Shown piece after piece: positions 24,230 to 34,941 of a stretch of DNA of 64,000 bases; within the stretch, counting starts at the first letter, position 1, and every line of letters starts with the position of its first letter. This DNA is from Oenanthe sinensis (lineage: Eukaryota; Streptophyta; Magnoliopsida; Apiales; Apiaceae), in contig CM053802.1 in NCBI GenBank assembly GCA_028671895.1, positions 33,332,201-33,396,200 of the forward strand, read 5' to 3'. The notes beneath the pieces were generated by a model. The model was not told the DNA's origin, did no database searches, and saw nothing but the letters and a program-made list of their open reading frames with translations. Position numbers and translations under genes: made by a program.

Positions 24230-25763
24230 TGTTAGTAATTGTGCTCTAGAGACAATACTTTAAGGAAAATATTTATTATTAAGGATTATGTTTTATTGAT
24301 TATTATTTATTTATTATGTTTTATTTACTGCGTAATAAATTGAAAGCATAATAAATGTCCTTGGAATTTTGATACGTATTATATATCTTTAATTATGTGA
24401 CTTAAAAATGAGATTATATGAATAGTATCTTATTCCTAAAATTCCCTAGTCGAGTATTATTATTTAAGGACAATAATAATGCACAAAGACTAGTATGTTT
24501 CTTGACCGATGACCACATCTCATTGGTCATAGGTATGGGGATACTAAAGTCAAGAACATAAGTGCATGTATCAATGCATGGCACTGGAATGACCCGCCGT
24601 GAGATTCTACATGTTAAGTAAGTGTCATAAGTAATTCTCACTGTGATAATGGTGTAATGATCCTTAGACCTGAAATCATTATATTTCTATACGAGAATTA
24701 ATATACTTTGATTACATTAAAAATTACCTTTGACCGGGTGATGATAAAAGTGGACATTGGGTATATTATGAATCGTATGAGAAATATGAATGATCTAGAT
24801 GAGATTTAATCCTCATAATTTTAGGAGTGATATTATTGGCCTCTTGTTTGAGTGAGACTATGAAATGCACGGCCGTGCTCAAATGTTGATTTGATTTTAA
24901 TAGTCTACTCATCGATCAAGAAAATAAAGATTAAATTATAAAGAGGATGACACGAGACATGCCTTGAGTTTAATCTATAATATCAAGATTAAAGGGATTA
25001 TATTACATGGAACATTATTCACGAAAGGCTTAATCGAATCACCGATTTATTATTATTACTTGGGTAGCAATGATGTATTACTAGATGCCGCTCATTGTTT
25101 ACAATTTTAATTAGATATTAAAATTGTTGCCAACGTAATAATAACCTACAGGGTCACACACAAAGAACGCTTGAAGGAGAAATAATTTAAATTATAAATT
25201 TAAATTAAATAAGTAATTTATTTTATTTATGATATTAATTAAGTATGACTTAATTAATTATATAAATAGAATAAATGAATTACTTAAACTAATTCCAAAA
25301 TTAATAATTAATTAATTAAGTGAGACTTAATTAAATAATTTAGAATTTTGGATTAGCATTAATTATAATTGGATTATAATTAGAAAACTTATTCCTCTCT
25401 CTATATAATCTCTTTATGGGCTGATTTAATAAGATAGAGATTTTACAAAAACCCTAGCCGCTCTGAGAGAGGAGGAAGACAGAGAGAGAAGAAGTTTTCG
25501 GGTGCTAGTACACATCAATCCTTCATGAAAAGTGTTCGTGTGGATACCGTAGAGCGTAGATCGCGAGAGCGGGATACGTGGTGATTAAACAAGCTTTGGA
25601 CCTCCATTAATCTTCCATTAATGAACTGTTAAAGCTTCTAAAGGTATTTATTCTTTATCTACGAATTAAATCTTTTGTTTTCGCATGGATCCTGCGGAGG
25701 GTTTCGCTATTTTGATTTATTTTTCGCGTTTATTCCGCTGCGTTTGTGTCACGAAACCCTACA
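24230..25763 (+). mobile_element. 5' LTR of A copy 1
   Basis: 1534 bp, TGTTAGTAATTG to CGAAACCCTACA, followed by the primer site. It contains the 12-base palindrome GCACGGCCGTGC at about 24868-24879. The recurring 75-codon minus-strand open frame (24414-24641) sits entirely in the LTR. Confidence 0.93.
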
Positions 25764-25764
25764 A

Positions 25765-25776
25765 TGGCATCAGAGC
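25765..25776 (+). promoter_or_regulatory. Primer-binding site of A copy 1
   Basis: TGGCATCAGAGC directly after the LTR, one base from the standard initiator tRNA-Met complement. All A copies share the C variant. Confidence 0.92.
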
Positions 25777-28050
25777 TACTTGCGAAACGTTTTAATTCGG
25801 TTATGTGCTTAACAGTTTTTGATATATAAGTATGTATGCGATCTATCATGATTTTATATTGATACAATATGTATATGTTTATATATATTATGAATATATT
25901 GTATTTTATGATATATAATCATGTGATGATTATGTGTGTTGATGTATGTATATGATACATGTTTGTTCTTATTATGGGAATCGTATTCGATACGAATTCT
26001 GAAACGGCTGCCGTTGATTTTCTGAAATCTGTGTCCGTTGTCCGATTTTCGCAAACGATATGTGTTTTCTGACTGGAATCGGGTCACTGAGCAATACTGA
26101 CAAAGTCAGATCTGCGTCTGTAAGCCATTAGATGTCGTTACAGCCTCCAAAACGGTGATTTATGATTTTCTGAAAATTATTTGATTTTCTAAAATTTTGA
26201 GTATATGTATGTATATATTATGAATATATGATATTCATGTAATGTATAATCATATGATGATTGTATATATCTCTATGTATGTATATATGATATATGCTTG
26301 TTCTTGTTATGAGAATTGTATATGATACGATTTCTGAAACACCGTTAGATTTGGAGAAATCTGACTGCTGTATCCGATTTTCGTAAACGATATGTGTTTT
26401 CTGACTGGAATCGGGTCAATGAACAAAACTGATAGATATGCTATCACCTACGGGTCTGTAAGGCGTTTGACGTCGTTAAGGGCCTCGAAATAACGATTTA
26501 TTGTCTTCAGAAATCTGTTTTTAATTTTCTGAAATTTCGAAATTTGTTATATATGATTATATGATATGATTATATGATATGATTATATAATATGAGATAT
26601 ATTATATGTGTTATGTGATAGCATGGTGGATGGTTATGGCCTAAAGACCCATATTATAGTGGTTTTGATTTATGGTTTTGGTTTCTAAATACGACTTGCA
26701 TGTCGTTTATTCATTGTAATTTAATTATCTCGAATGTAACTCGATTTCTTCTTGTAATTTCATTAGAATAGTTTTATTTTTTATTATTCAATGTAATTAT
26801 CAATGAAGACTTGCAAGTAAGGAGGCGATCCAAAAGGGGATGATGGAGCAATGAAGAAAGAAGACATGTAATAGATAGTATTTTTAAAACCACCATAGAC
26901 TGACCTTGATATTTCCATTAGCTTGGAAATATCATATAGGATGGGGCCATAACCAAACACGTTTAATTTACGCACATTACATATATGTATATGATTGCAT
27001 GTATTGGTATGTATGCGTAGATATAATTGAAATGCATGCTTAATATTGATTAATCATGTATGTATTAGATACGACACCCATGCCATGTTTGCTTAAACAA
27101 GATAAAATCTGTAACGATTCAAGATTTTAAAATTAACAAATAATCATGAGATTCTTGTGTTTATGAAATATGGATTTTTAAAACACGGAATTAAATATGG
27201 ATTTTTGATATCTATAATTGGGATTTTCTGACAAAAGCGGATATGCGTATTCGTAAGGCTGATGGGTTTTAAGTGTGACCATTGGTATCCTCCATCTACT
27301 TGGGAAATGAACAATTTAAGATGTCGATTTGAAATATTTGGTTCAAGGAAAAATTGAGGATCTCTTTATGATGTGATCATGATCGCTATAAATTTTCTAA
27401 AACCCCTTAACAAAATATTAAGTTTTACTCGGATGCTTTCCAATGAATGAACACTCATCGAATCCTAGATCGATAAGGGGAAGGACTGTCAGTGGCAGGG
27501 GACTCCTATCTATCGTGGTGAGATGCGACGAATATAAACGGTTATATTCGGCCGTTGTATCATTGGGTCTAACTTAACTGAGTCGTCATAATAAGTGAAA
27601 ATAAACGGTTATATTCAACTATTATGAACTTAGAAGCATAGAGTTTGGTTAAAAGTCTATTAGATAGATAAGATCAATCGTTGTTCACCAAACTATCCAA
27701 GAATTATATATGATATAATTGACAACTATTGTCTACCTAAATAATTATTTTCTAAGAACTTCCAGTGGTTGACTTAGGACATGACGAAATATGGATCTTG
27801 GCTCACTAGAAAGAATTATGGGATATATTTTCCAAATTAATAGTAAGGGCTATTAGTTTGATAAAAATAGTGGGAGGTATATGATGATATACCATAATCA
27901 CTTAAACATAATTAATATTAAATTTGCAATCTAGTTTATTTTATGCACTTTAATATTGTAGATATCAAATGATAAACACAAACAACTTCTCTATGCGATC
28001 AGTTCTTGAGAAGGACAAGTTGACGAGAATATATTTCCTTGACTGACATA
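25777..28050 (+). mobile_element. A-family leader, copy 1
   Basis: 2.3 kb without a gene. Two imperfect direct repeats of roughly 370 bases occupy about 25860-26205 and 26206-26580. They share ttttctgactggaatcgggtca and a following pyrimidine/purine block. The small minus-strand open frames here are not supported. The region likely carries packaging or translation signals; this is inference from position only. Confidence 0.8.
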
Positions 28051-28055
28051 GGAGC

Positions 28056-28331
28056 TTGAGGATCGTCCTCGGGCACCACGATATTAGTCAAATCTCTTCC
28101 CCTGCTCTTAAAGTTGAGAATGTAACATGTGCAAATCATAGTGCTTATTGGAAGCAAATTGATGTTGCGACTGATGTTTCATGTCTCATGCTCGCAAATA
28201 TATGTGCTGAGCTTAAGAAGCAATACAAGCATATAGATGCTTATGAAACGATTGAGCACAAGATATATTTGAAAGGGCGCTATACATTTACAAGTAGGAA
28301 GAGTGAGACCCGGTTACACCACATGTTCTAA
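28056..28331 (+). pseudogene. A copy 1 gag, truncated frame
   Basis: A 91-codon frame resembling copia gag (MLANICAELKKQYKHIDAYE). It stops at a TAA at 28329-28331 shared with copy 2 (38960-39235). Gag-like sequence continues in broken frames to about 28740, including the nucleocapsid knuckle CHFCGKLGDWKLNC near 28687-28731. There the zinc-binding His position reads Asp. A working element needs this protein to form particles; this one is not functional. Confidence 0.8.
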
Positions 28332-28689
28332 AGATTATAGGGTATAATGAATACCATTGATATTTTGGGTTTCCAGATTGGTCTGGAGACAGTTAGATTT
28401 GATCTTACAATCTTTGGACAAATATTATTCTTATTTTGTTATGAACAATAAAGTGAATAAGACTGGTAAAACACCCATTGAGTTGCTAAGCATGTTGAGA
28501 ACTGCTGAAAGTAATATGATAAATGCATGAACTACTACTATATTGATGGTAAACATAGGGAATGCAAAAGGGAAAGGAAAATGGAAAGGCAAGGAGAAGA
28601 TTTGATCTAGTTCCGTTGTCAAACCAAAGTCCAATCCCTAAAGCAGACTCTAAAGTCTGAATGAGGTGTTGATAAAGAAGACGATTGTC

Positions 28690-29461
28690 ACTTCTGTGGA
28701 AAGTTGGGAGACTGGAAATTAAACTGTCATGCTTAATTGGAAGATCGGAAGATGATGATCAATAAGGGTCAAGCTTAAGGTATCGGGTTGGAATTGGAGT
28801 AAAGATAGTTGCTCTGGTTCGAGGAACTCGTTAATTTTTGGCCTATAAGGAAAATTTAGAACTTAATAATTGTTATAGCGTGCTTGCAATTGGCAGAGAC
28901 ATTATTTCAGTTTCTTGTTTGGACAAGAAAGGCTTTTTCATTTTATAACAATAGTTGTTTATTCTATTTTGATGATGAGCCTTATAATGTTGCACTTCTA
29001 ATTAACAATTTATATGTTCTAAAGTGACTCAAATCAAATATTACCTTTGGCACTGTTGTTGAGGCCGTATTAATAAGAAACGCATTTTCAGAATACATAA
29101 GGATGCATTCATGGATAAGTTTGATTATGAATCATACAAAAGGATGCGAATCTTGATTTATTTGGTAAAATGACTAAAGCTCCTTTTACCGGACATGGTG
29201 AAGGGATCATTGAATGGGTATGACATATACATAGTGATGTATGTGGTCATATGTGTACGATGACAAAAGGTAGATTTTATTAACTTCATAAAATTTATTA
29301 ATTATTTTAGTAGATACGGATATATGTATCTTTTGAAGAACTAATCCGAATCATTTGAAAAGTTCAAAGACTATAAAGATGAAGTAGAAAATATCAAAGA
29401 AAAGTTTTTTTGATAGGAGAGATCACACCTTGTTGGACATGGTGCGATCAATGTTGAGTTA
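28690..29461 (+). pseudogene. A copy 1 protease and N-terminal integrase remnants
   Basis: Broken frames carry protease-like IISVSCLDKK sequence (about 28895-28935), pre-integrase and the first integrase block (YGYMYLLK near 29310). Around 29400-29430 the integrase core containing the second Asp and the catalytic Glu is missing. The text passes from the DEVEN block directly to the LLDMVRSML block. The same deletion is present in copy 2. Confidence 0.7.
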
Positions 29462-29785
29462 ATGAATCTTCCAATTAGTTTCTGGGGTTGCACCCTGGAA
29501 ACGGCTCCACATACACTTAACTGTGTTCCTACTAAATTGGTTCAAAAGACTCCTTATGAGATATGGACTGAGCAACGTCACAACATGTCATTTATAAAAT
29601 TTTGGGGATGCGAAGCGTTTGTGAAACGTCTAATCTCTGACAAGCTAGGACCAAAATCAGAAAAATGTAATTTTGTGGAATACCCAACTGAAACAAGGGG
29701 TTATTCTTTCTATAATCCTTCCAAGAACAAAGTGTTTGTTTCTCGAACTGCTGAGAGACAGTGGGAGGATAATAGATCTCAATGA
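29462..29785 (+). pseudogene. A copy 1 integrase C-terminal part
   Basis: A 107-codon frame starting in the LPISFWG block, then KTPYEIWT and FWGCEAFVKRLISDKLGPKS, all typical of the C-terminal part of copia integrase. No catalytic residues remain in the frame. Copy 2 has the same frame at 40370-40693 with few substitutions. Confidence 0.85.
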
Positions 29786-29927
29786 AGTTTGAGACCCACA
29801 TGATAACGTTGAACCAGTGGAGGAACCTGAGTAGAATGTACAAGAAAAATAATACTGCTCAAGAAACACAGGTGTTCGTAGGTTTAGTAGGATTCGCCAT
29901 GAGCCCGAGAGATAATATGGATTTCTC

Positions 29928-30560
29928 TTGACTCAAGATGGTGATGTGATGCTTGTGGATGAAGATGAGCCTCTCACCTACCTAGATACTATAAACACTC
30001 CAGATTCTAAGAGATGGCTGGATGCCATTAAATCTGAGATGGAATCCATGTATACTAATCAAGTATGGACTTTGGTTGATCCACCTGAAGGGGTAAAACC
30101 TATAGGGTACAAGTGGGTTTTCAAGAAGAAGACCGACATGGATGCTAATGTACAGACCTATAAGGCACGATTGGTGGCAAAAGGTTTCAAGAAAATTTAT
30201 GATATTGACTATGATGAGACCTTTTCACCAGTTGTTATGGTCTTGTCCATCAGGATTTTGCTTGCTATAGCTGCTTACTATGACTATGAAATCTGGCAAA
30301 TGGATGTCAAAACCGCTTTCTTAAATGAGAGCCTTGAAGAAGATATGGATGTGTACATGACACACCCTAAGGGTTTTGTTGATCTAAAGGATGCTGGAAA
30401 TGTATGTAAGTTGCGTCGATCCATTTATGGATTAAAGCAGGCCTCGAGGAGATGGAACATTTGTTTTCATGAAACAGTCAAAAAGAGTTTGACTTTATTC
30501 AGAATGAAGATGAAACTTGTGTTTACAAGAAGTTTAGTGGGAGCCATGTGGCATTCCTAG
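29928..30560 (+). pseudogene. A copy 1 reverse transcriptase, N-terminal part
   Basis: A 210-codon frame with the copia RT blocks: YKWVFKKKTD, YKARLVAKGF, DYDETFSPVV, WQMDVKTAFLN (first catalytic Asp) and RSIYGLKQASRRW. A frame shift around 30470-30500 throws the end of this frame off. The catalytic YVDDILL block is readable in another frame at about 30565-30585. The shift is identical in copy 2. RT would copy element RNA into DNA. Confidence 0.88.
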
Positions 30561-31430
30561 TATTATATGTTGATGATATATTACTAATAGGGAATGACAT
30601 TCCTTCTCTACAGACTGTGAAGACTTGGTTGAGAAATAATTTCTCAATGAAAGACTTAGGCGATGTGACATATATATTAGGGATCGAGATCTATAGAGAT
30701 AGATCAAGGTGATTGATCGGCCTAATTTAGAGTACATACATTGACAAAGTTTTGCATCGATTTCAAATGCAAAGAGACTAAAATGGATATGTCCCAATGT
30801 CTCATGGGATAGTGATCTCAAAATAAAATTTGTCCTAAATCATTGGATGATAGGGACTGCATGAGTAAAATTCCATATGCGTCAGCAATTGGTTTTATAA
30901 TGTATGCAATGATATGTACTTGTCCTGATATCTCGTATGCTTTAACCATGATGAGTAGATACCGATCTAATCCAGGTGAAGGTCACTGGAGGACAGTCAA
31001 GAATATTCTTAAGTACTTAAAGAGGACTAAAGATTCATTCTTGTTATATGGAGGAGATGTGAAGCTAGTTGTAAGAGGTTTCAGTGATACTGGTTTCTAG
31101 ACAGATAACGATAATTTAATGTTTCTGTTTGGCTTTGTGTTTTATTTAGATGTTGTATGCTGGAATGGTTCACAGCAAAGACAATTGTTGATTTTACAAT
31201 AGAACATGAGTATATTGATGCTTGTGAAGCAGCCAAGGAGGCTGTTTGGGCATGTACTTAGGAGATATCACCTAATTAATGAGATTAATGATCAAGGAGA
31301 TATACATATATGTAAAGTGTATACTAATAATAATATTGCAGACACACTGACTAAGGCTTTGTCGTAACAGAAGCACGAAAGTCACACTAGTTCCATGAGT
31401 ATTGGATACTTGGGTAATTGGCTCTAGTGC
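30561..31430 (+). pseudogene. A copy 1 RT C-terminus and RNase H remnants
   Basis: YVDDILLIGND is followed by broken frames. The frame 30843-31100 (85 codons) shows SKIPYASAIGFIMYAM and RYRSNPGEGHW, the usual end of copia RT. RNase H then decays over stops to ADTLTKALS near 31340. Copy 2 equivalents are 41469-42345. Confidence 0.8.
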
Positions 31431-31440
31431 AAGTGGGAGA
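31431..31440 (+). promoter_or_regulatory. Polypurine tract of A copy 1
   Basis: aagtgggaga directly before the 3' LTR start at 31442; the same is seen in copy 2 at about 42349-42358. It primes plus-strand DNA synthesis. Confidence 0.85.
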
Positions 31441-31441
31441 T

Positions 31442-31983
31442 TGTTAGTAATTGTGCTCTAGAGACAATACTTTAAGGAAAATATTTATTATTAAGGATTA
31501 TGTTTTATTGATTATTATTTATTTATTATGTTTTATTTACTGCGTAATAAATTGAAAGCATAATAAATGTCCTTGGAATTTTGATACGTATTATATATCT
31601 TTAAGTATGTGACTTAAAAATGAGATTATATGAATAGTATCTTATTCCTAAAATTCCCTAGTCGAGTATTATTATTTAAGGACAATAATAATGCACAAAG
31701 ACTAGTATGTTTCTTGACCGATGACCACATCTCATTGGTCATAGGTATGGGGATACTAAAGTCAAGAACATAAGTGCATGTATCAATGCATGACACTGGA
31801 ATGACCCGCCGTGAGATTCTACATGTTAAGTAAGTGTCATAAGTAATTCTCACTGTGATAATGGTGTAATGATCTTTAGACCTGAAATCATTATATTTCT
31901 ATACGAGAATTAATATACTTTGATTACATTAAAAATTACATTTGACCGGGTGATGATAAAAGTGGACATTGGGTATATTATAA
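31442..31983 (+). mobile_element. 3' LTR of A copy 1, cut by a duplication joint
   Basis: Matches the first 542 bases of the A LTR, then changes at 31981-31983 to the middle of a B LTR with almost no shared bases. It differs from the 5' LTR at a few sites (for example near 31604, 31793, 31873 and 31939). Confidence 0.88.
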
Positions 31984-32587
31984 TAGTTAATTTAAATTAT
32001 AGATTTAAATTAATTGATGATTATTTGAATTTTATTATATTAATTAAGTGAGACTTAATTAATTAAAATAATATAAATTCGAATTTGAAGAGGATTTCTG
32101 CCCATAATAATTAAGTATGACTTAGTTATTAATTAAATAATAGAAAATCGTTTTATTATTTAATCCTATACCTACATGGGTTATGTTTTACTGATTGGGC
32201 CTCTTAACCAGCATTATAAATAGATAATGATAGGGTTAAGAGGGATTACGTTTTTTGAGAAACAAAATCCCTAGAGGCAGCAGCAAGCACAGCAAGGCAT
32301 AAACAAATTCGAAATCATCAAAAGGAGGCTAGTACATCCATTCCGTAATCAAGATCGTGAGACGTTCTTGAAGGTGCTCGTGTGGATACCATAGAGGTGT
32401 TTTCGAGAGGAAGACACAAGTCGTGAAAGCTAGGATCTCCGTTGAGTTCGAGAAAGACAAGACCAGAAAAGGTATAATTCCGTTTCACAATAATCAGTCT
32501 AGGCTTATACATGATCCTGAGTTAGGGTTCCGAAATTTTGTTATATTTACATTTAATCCGCTGCATTTTATGCCTCGGAACCCAACA
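31984..32587 (+). mobile_element. B LTR 3' fragment in the duplicated unit
   Basis: Equals the B LTR from about 22815 to its end, followed by atatt. It shares variants with the inverted copy at 9819-10420 (for example the residues read as LHFMPRNP) rather than with 21869-23419. Confidence 0.88.
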
Positions 32588-33402
32588 ATATTTCTAGACA
32601 CCACTGTCCTGGATATGTAAACCTTATTTCATAGTTTGTTTTGACACTTGAATCATGTCGATACGATTTACGGTTTAGGAGTTAAGTTCGTTTTAGTGAA
32701 AGTCGCGCAAGGAGACCAAACTGCTGTCTTGTACTCACTTTGATGCTATAAACGAACTAGTTAAGAGTGAATTAAAATTATGAAACTTGGATGATATATA
32801 CATTGGACAGTTAGTAAGATCACCAAAAAGGTTTCGTATTAAAAAGTTAATTTTTCGATTTTATAAAAATATCGGAACCAAAGTTGTGCGATGACACTAT
32901 TCATTGAGAAGATACTGCCTTCTTCAGTAAATTCGGGAATATGAGTCATCTTTCCAAGGCCAAACTTTTGATGGATTGTATTCTAGACATTCTCTAGATC
33001 GTTCACGCGAAAACGGTGTGTCATTTGAGTTAACGATTAATGAGTTATGAGCAATTTAGTGATAACGGTGAAAATAGTACAACCCGTAGTTGACTCGATT
33101 TGTAAAATGCATTTCACCAAGTTAAACTCATGTGTTCCAAATCAAAATATTTTTGATAAATATTTCAATTACTCAAGAATCTCCTTGAGGTAGTTTCGCA
33201 TTTAATTATGCATTTTCTTATTTATTAAAAATGTTGGAGTGCGAGTCGCGTAATAGTAATTCGCAGAAAAGTCAACGCTAGAGGCACTGTTTTGACGAGC
33301 CACTTTGGCCAATATAAAAGGATAATTTTGACTCTGTGAAAATACGAAAGATGTTGAGGAATAACATGACTACATATTGGAATAAAAAGGATTAGATTAA
33401 AA
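32588..33402 (+). mobile_element. Gypsy LTR H, duplicated segment
   Basis: A direct repeat of 23420-24229 without its four-base deletion, ending in taaaa (33398-33402). No gene. Confidence 0.88.
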
Positions 33403-34936
33403 TGTTAGTAATTGTGCTCTAGAGACAATACTTTAAGGAAAATATTTATTATTAAGGATTATGTTTTATTGATTATTATTTATTTATTATGTTTTATTTA
33501 CTGCGTAATAAATTGAAAGCATAATAAATGTCCTTGGAATTTTGATACGTATTATATATCTTTAATTATGTGACTTAAAAATGAGATTATATGAATAGTA
33601 TCTTATTCCTAAAATTCCCTAGTCGAGTATTATTATTTAAGGACAATAATAATGCACAAAGACTAGTATGTTTCTTGACCGATGACCACATCTCATTGGT
33701 CATAGGTATGGGGATACAAAAGTCAAGAACATAAGTGCATGTATCAATGCATGGCACTGGAATGACCCGCCGTGAGATTCTACATGTTAAGTAAGTGTCA
33801 TAAGTAATTCTCACTGTGATAATGGTGTAATGATCCTTAGACCTGAAATCATTATATTTCTATATGAGAATTAATATACTTTGATTACATTAAAAATTAC
33901 CTTTGACCGGGTGATGATAAAAGTGGACATTGGGTATATTATGAATCGTATGAGAAATATGAATGATCTAGATGAGATTTAATCCTCCTAATTTTAGGAG
34001 TGATATTATTGGCCTCTTGTTTGAGTGAGACTATGAAATGCACGGCCGTGCTCAAATGTTGATTTGATTTTAATAGTCTACTCATCGATCAAGAAAATAA
34101 AGATTAAATTATAAAGAGGATGACACGAGACATGCCTTGAGTTTAATCTATAATATCAAGATTAAAGGGATTATATTACATGGAACATTATTCACGAAAG
34201 GCTTAATCGAATCACCGATTTATTATTATTACTTGGGTAGCAATGATGTATTACTAGATGCCGCTCATTGTTTACAATTTTAATTAGATATTAAAATTGT
34301 TGCCAACGTAATAATAACCTACAGGGTCACACACAAAGAACGCTTGAAGGAGAAATAATTTAAATTATAAATTTAAATTAAATAAGTAATTTATTTTATT
34401 TATGATATTAATTAAGTATGACTTAATTAATTATATAAATAGAATAAATGAATTACTTAAACTAATTCCAAAATTAATAATTAATTAATTAAGTGAGACT
34501 TAATTAAATAATTTAGAATTTTGGATTAGCATTAATTATAATTGGATTATAATTAAAAAACTTATTCCTCTCTCTATATAATCTCTTTATGGGCTGATTT
34601 AATAAGATAGAGATTTTACAAAAACCCTAGCCGCTCTGAGAGAGGAGGAAGACAGAGAGAGAAGAAGTTTTCGGGTGCTAGTACACATCAATCCTTCATG
34701 AAAAGTGTTCGTGTGGATACCGTAGAGCGTAGATCGCGAGAGCGGGATACGTGGTGATTAAACAAGCTTTGGACCTCCATTAATCTTCCATTAATGAACT
34801 GTTAAAGCTTCTAAAGGTATTTATTCTTTATCTACGAATTAAATCTTTTGTTTTCGCATGGATCCTGCGGAGGGTTTCGCTATTTTGATTTATTTTTCGC
34901 GTTTATTCCGCTGCGTTTGTGTCACGAAACCCTACA
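33403..34936 (+). mobile_element. A-family LTR reduced to a solo LTR
   Basis: A full 1534-bp LTR with taaaa on both sides (33398-33402 and 34937-34941). There is no primer site after it; H resumes at once. It is best read as the second copy of a tandemly duplicated A element that lost its interior by LTR-LTR recombination. Confidence 0.9.
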
Positions 34937-34941
34937 TAAAA

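Larger units (their letters stand above)
24230..31983 (+). mobile_element. A-family copia retrotransposon, copy 1 (3' LTR truncated)
   Basis: Order: LTR 24230-25763, primer site, 2.3-kb leader, decayed gag, protease, integrase, RT and RNase H, polypurine tract 31431-31440, and a 3' LTR cut after 542 bases at 31983. The left target-site duplication is taaaa; its partner is found after the solo LTR at 34937-34941. The coding lesions are shared with copy 2 (36785-43905). It is likely a non-autonomous, defective copia of the Tork/Angela/TAR group; the exact lineage is not resolved by eye. Confidence 0.9.

Noticed and set aside
24414..24641. A 75-codon minus-strand frame repeated at 8592, 24414, 31626, 33587, 36978 and 42553
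   Set aside because: It lies fully inside the A LTR, antisense to the element, and recurs only because the LTR recurs. No start context, domain or conservation beyond nucleotide identity.
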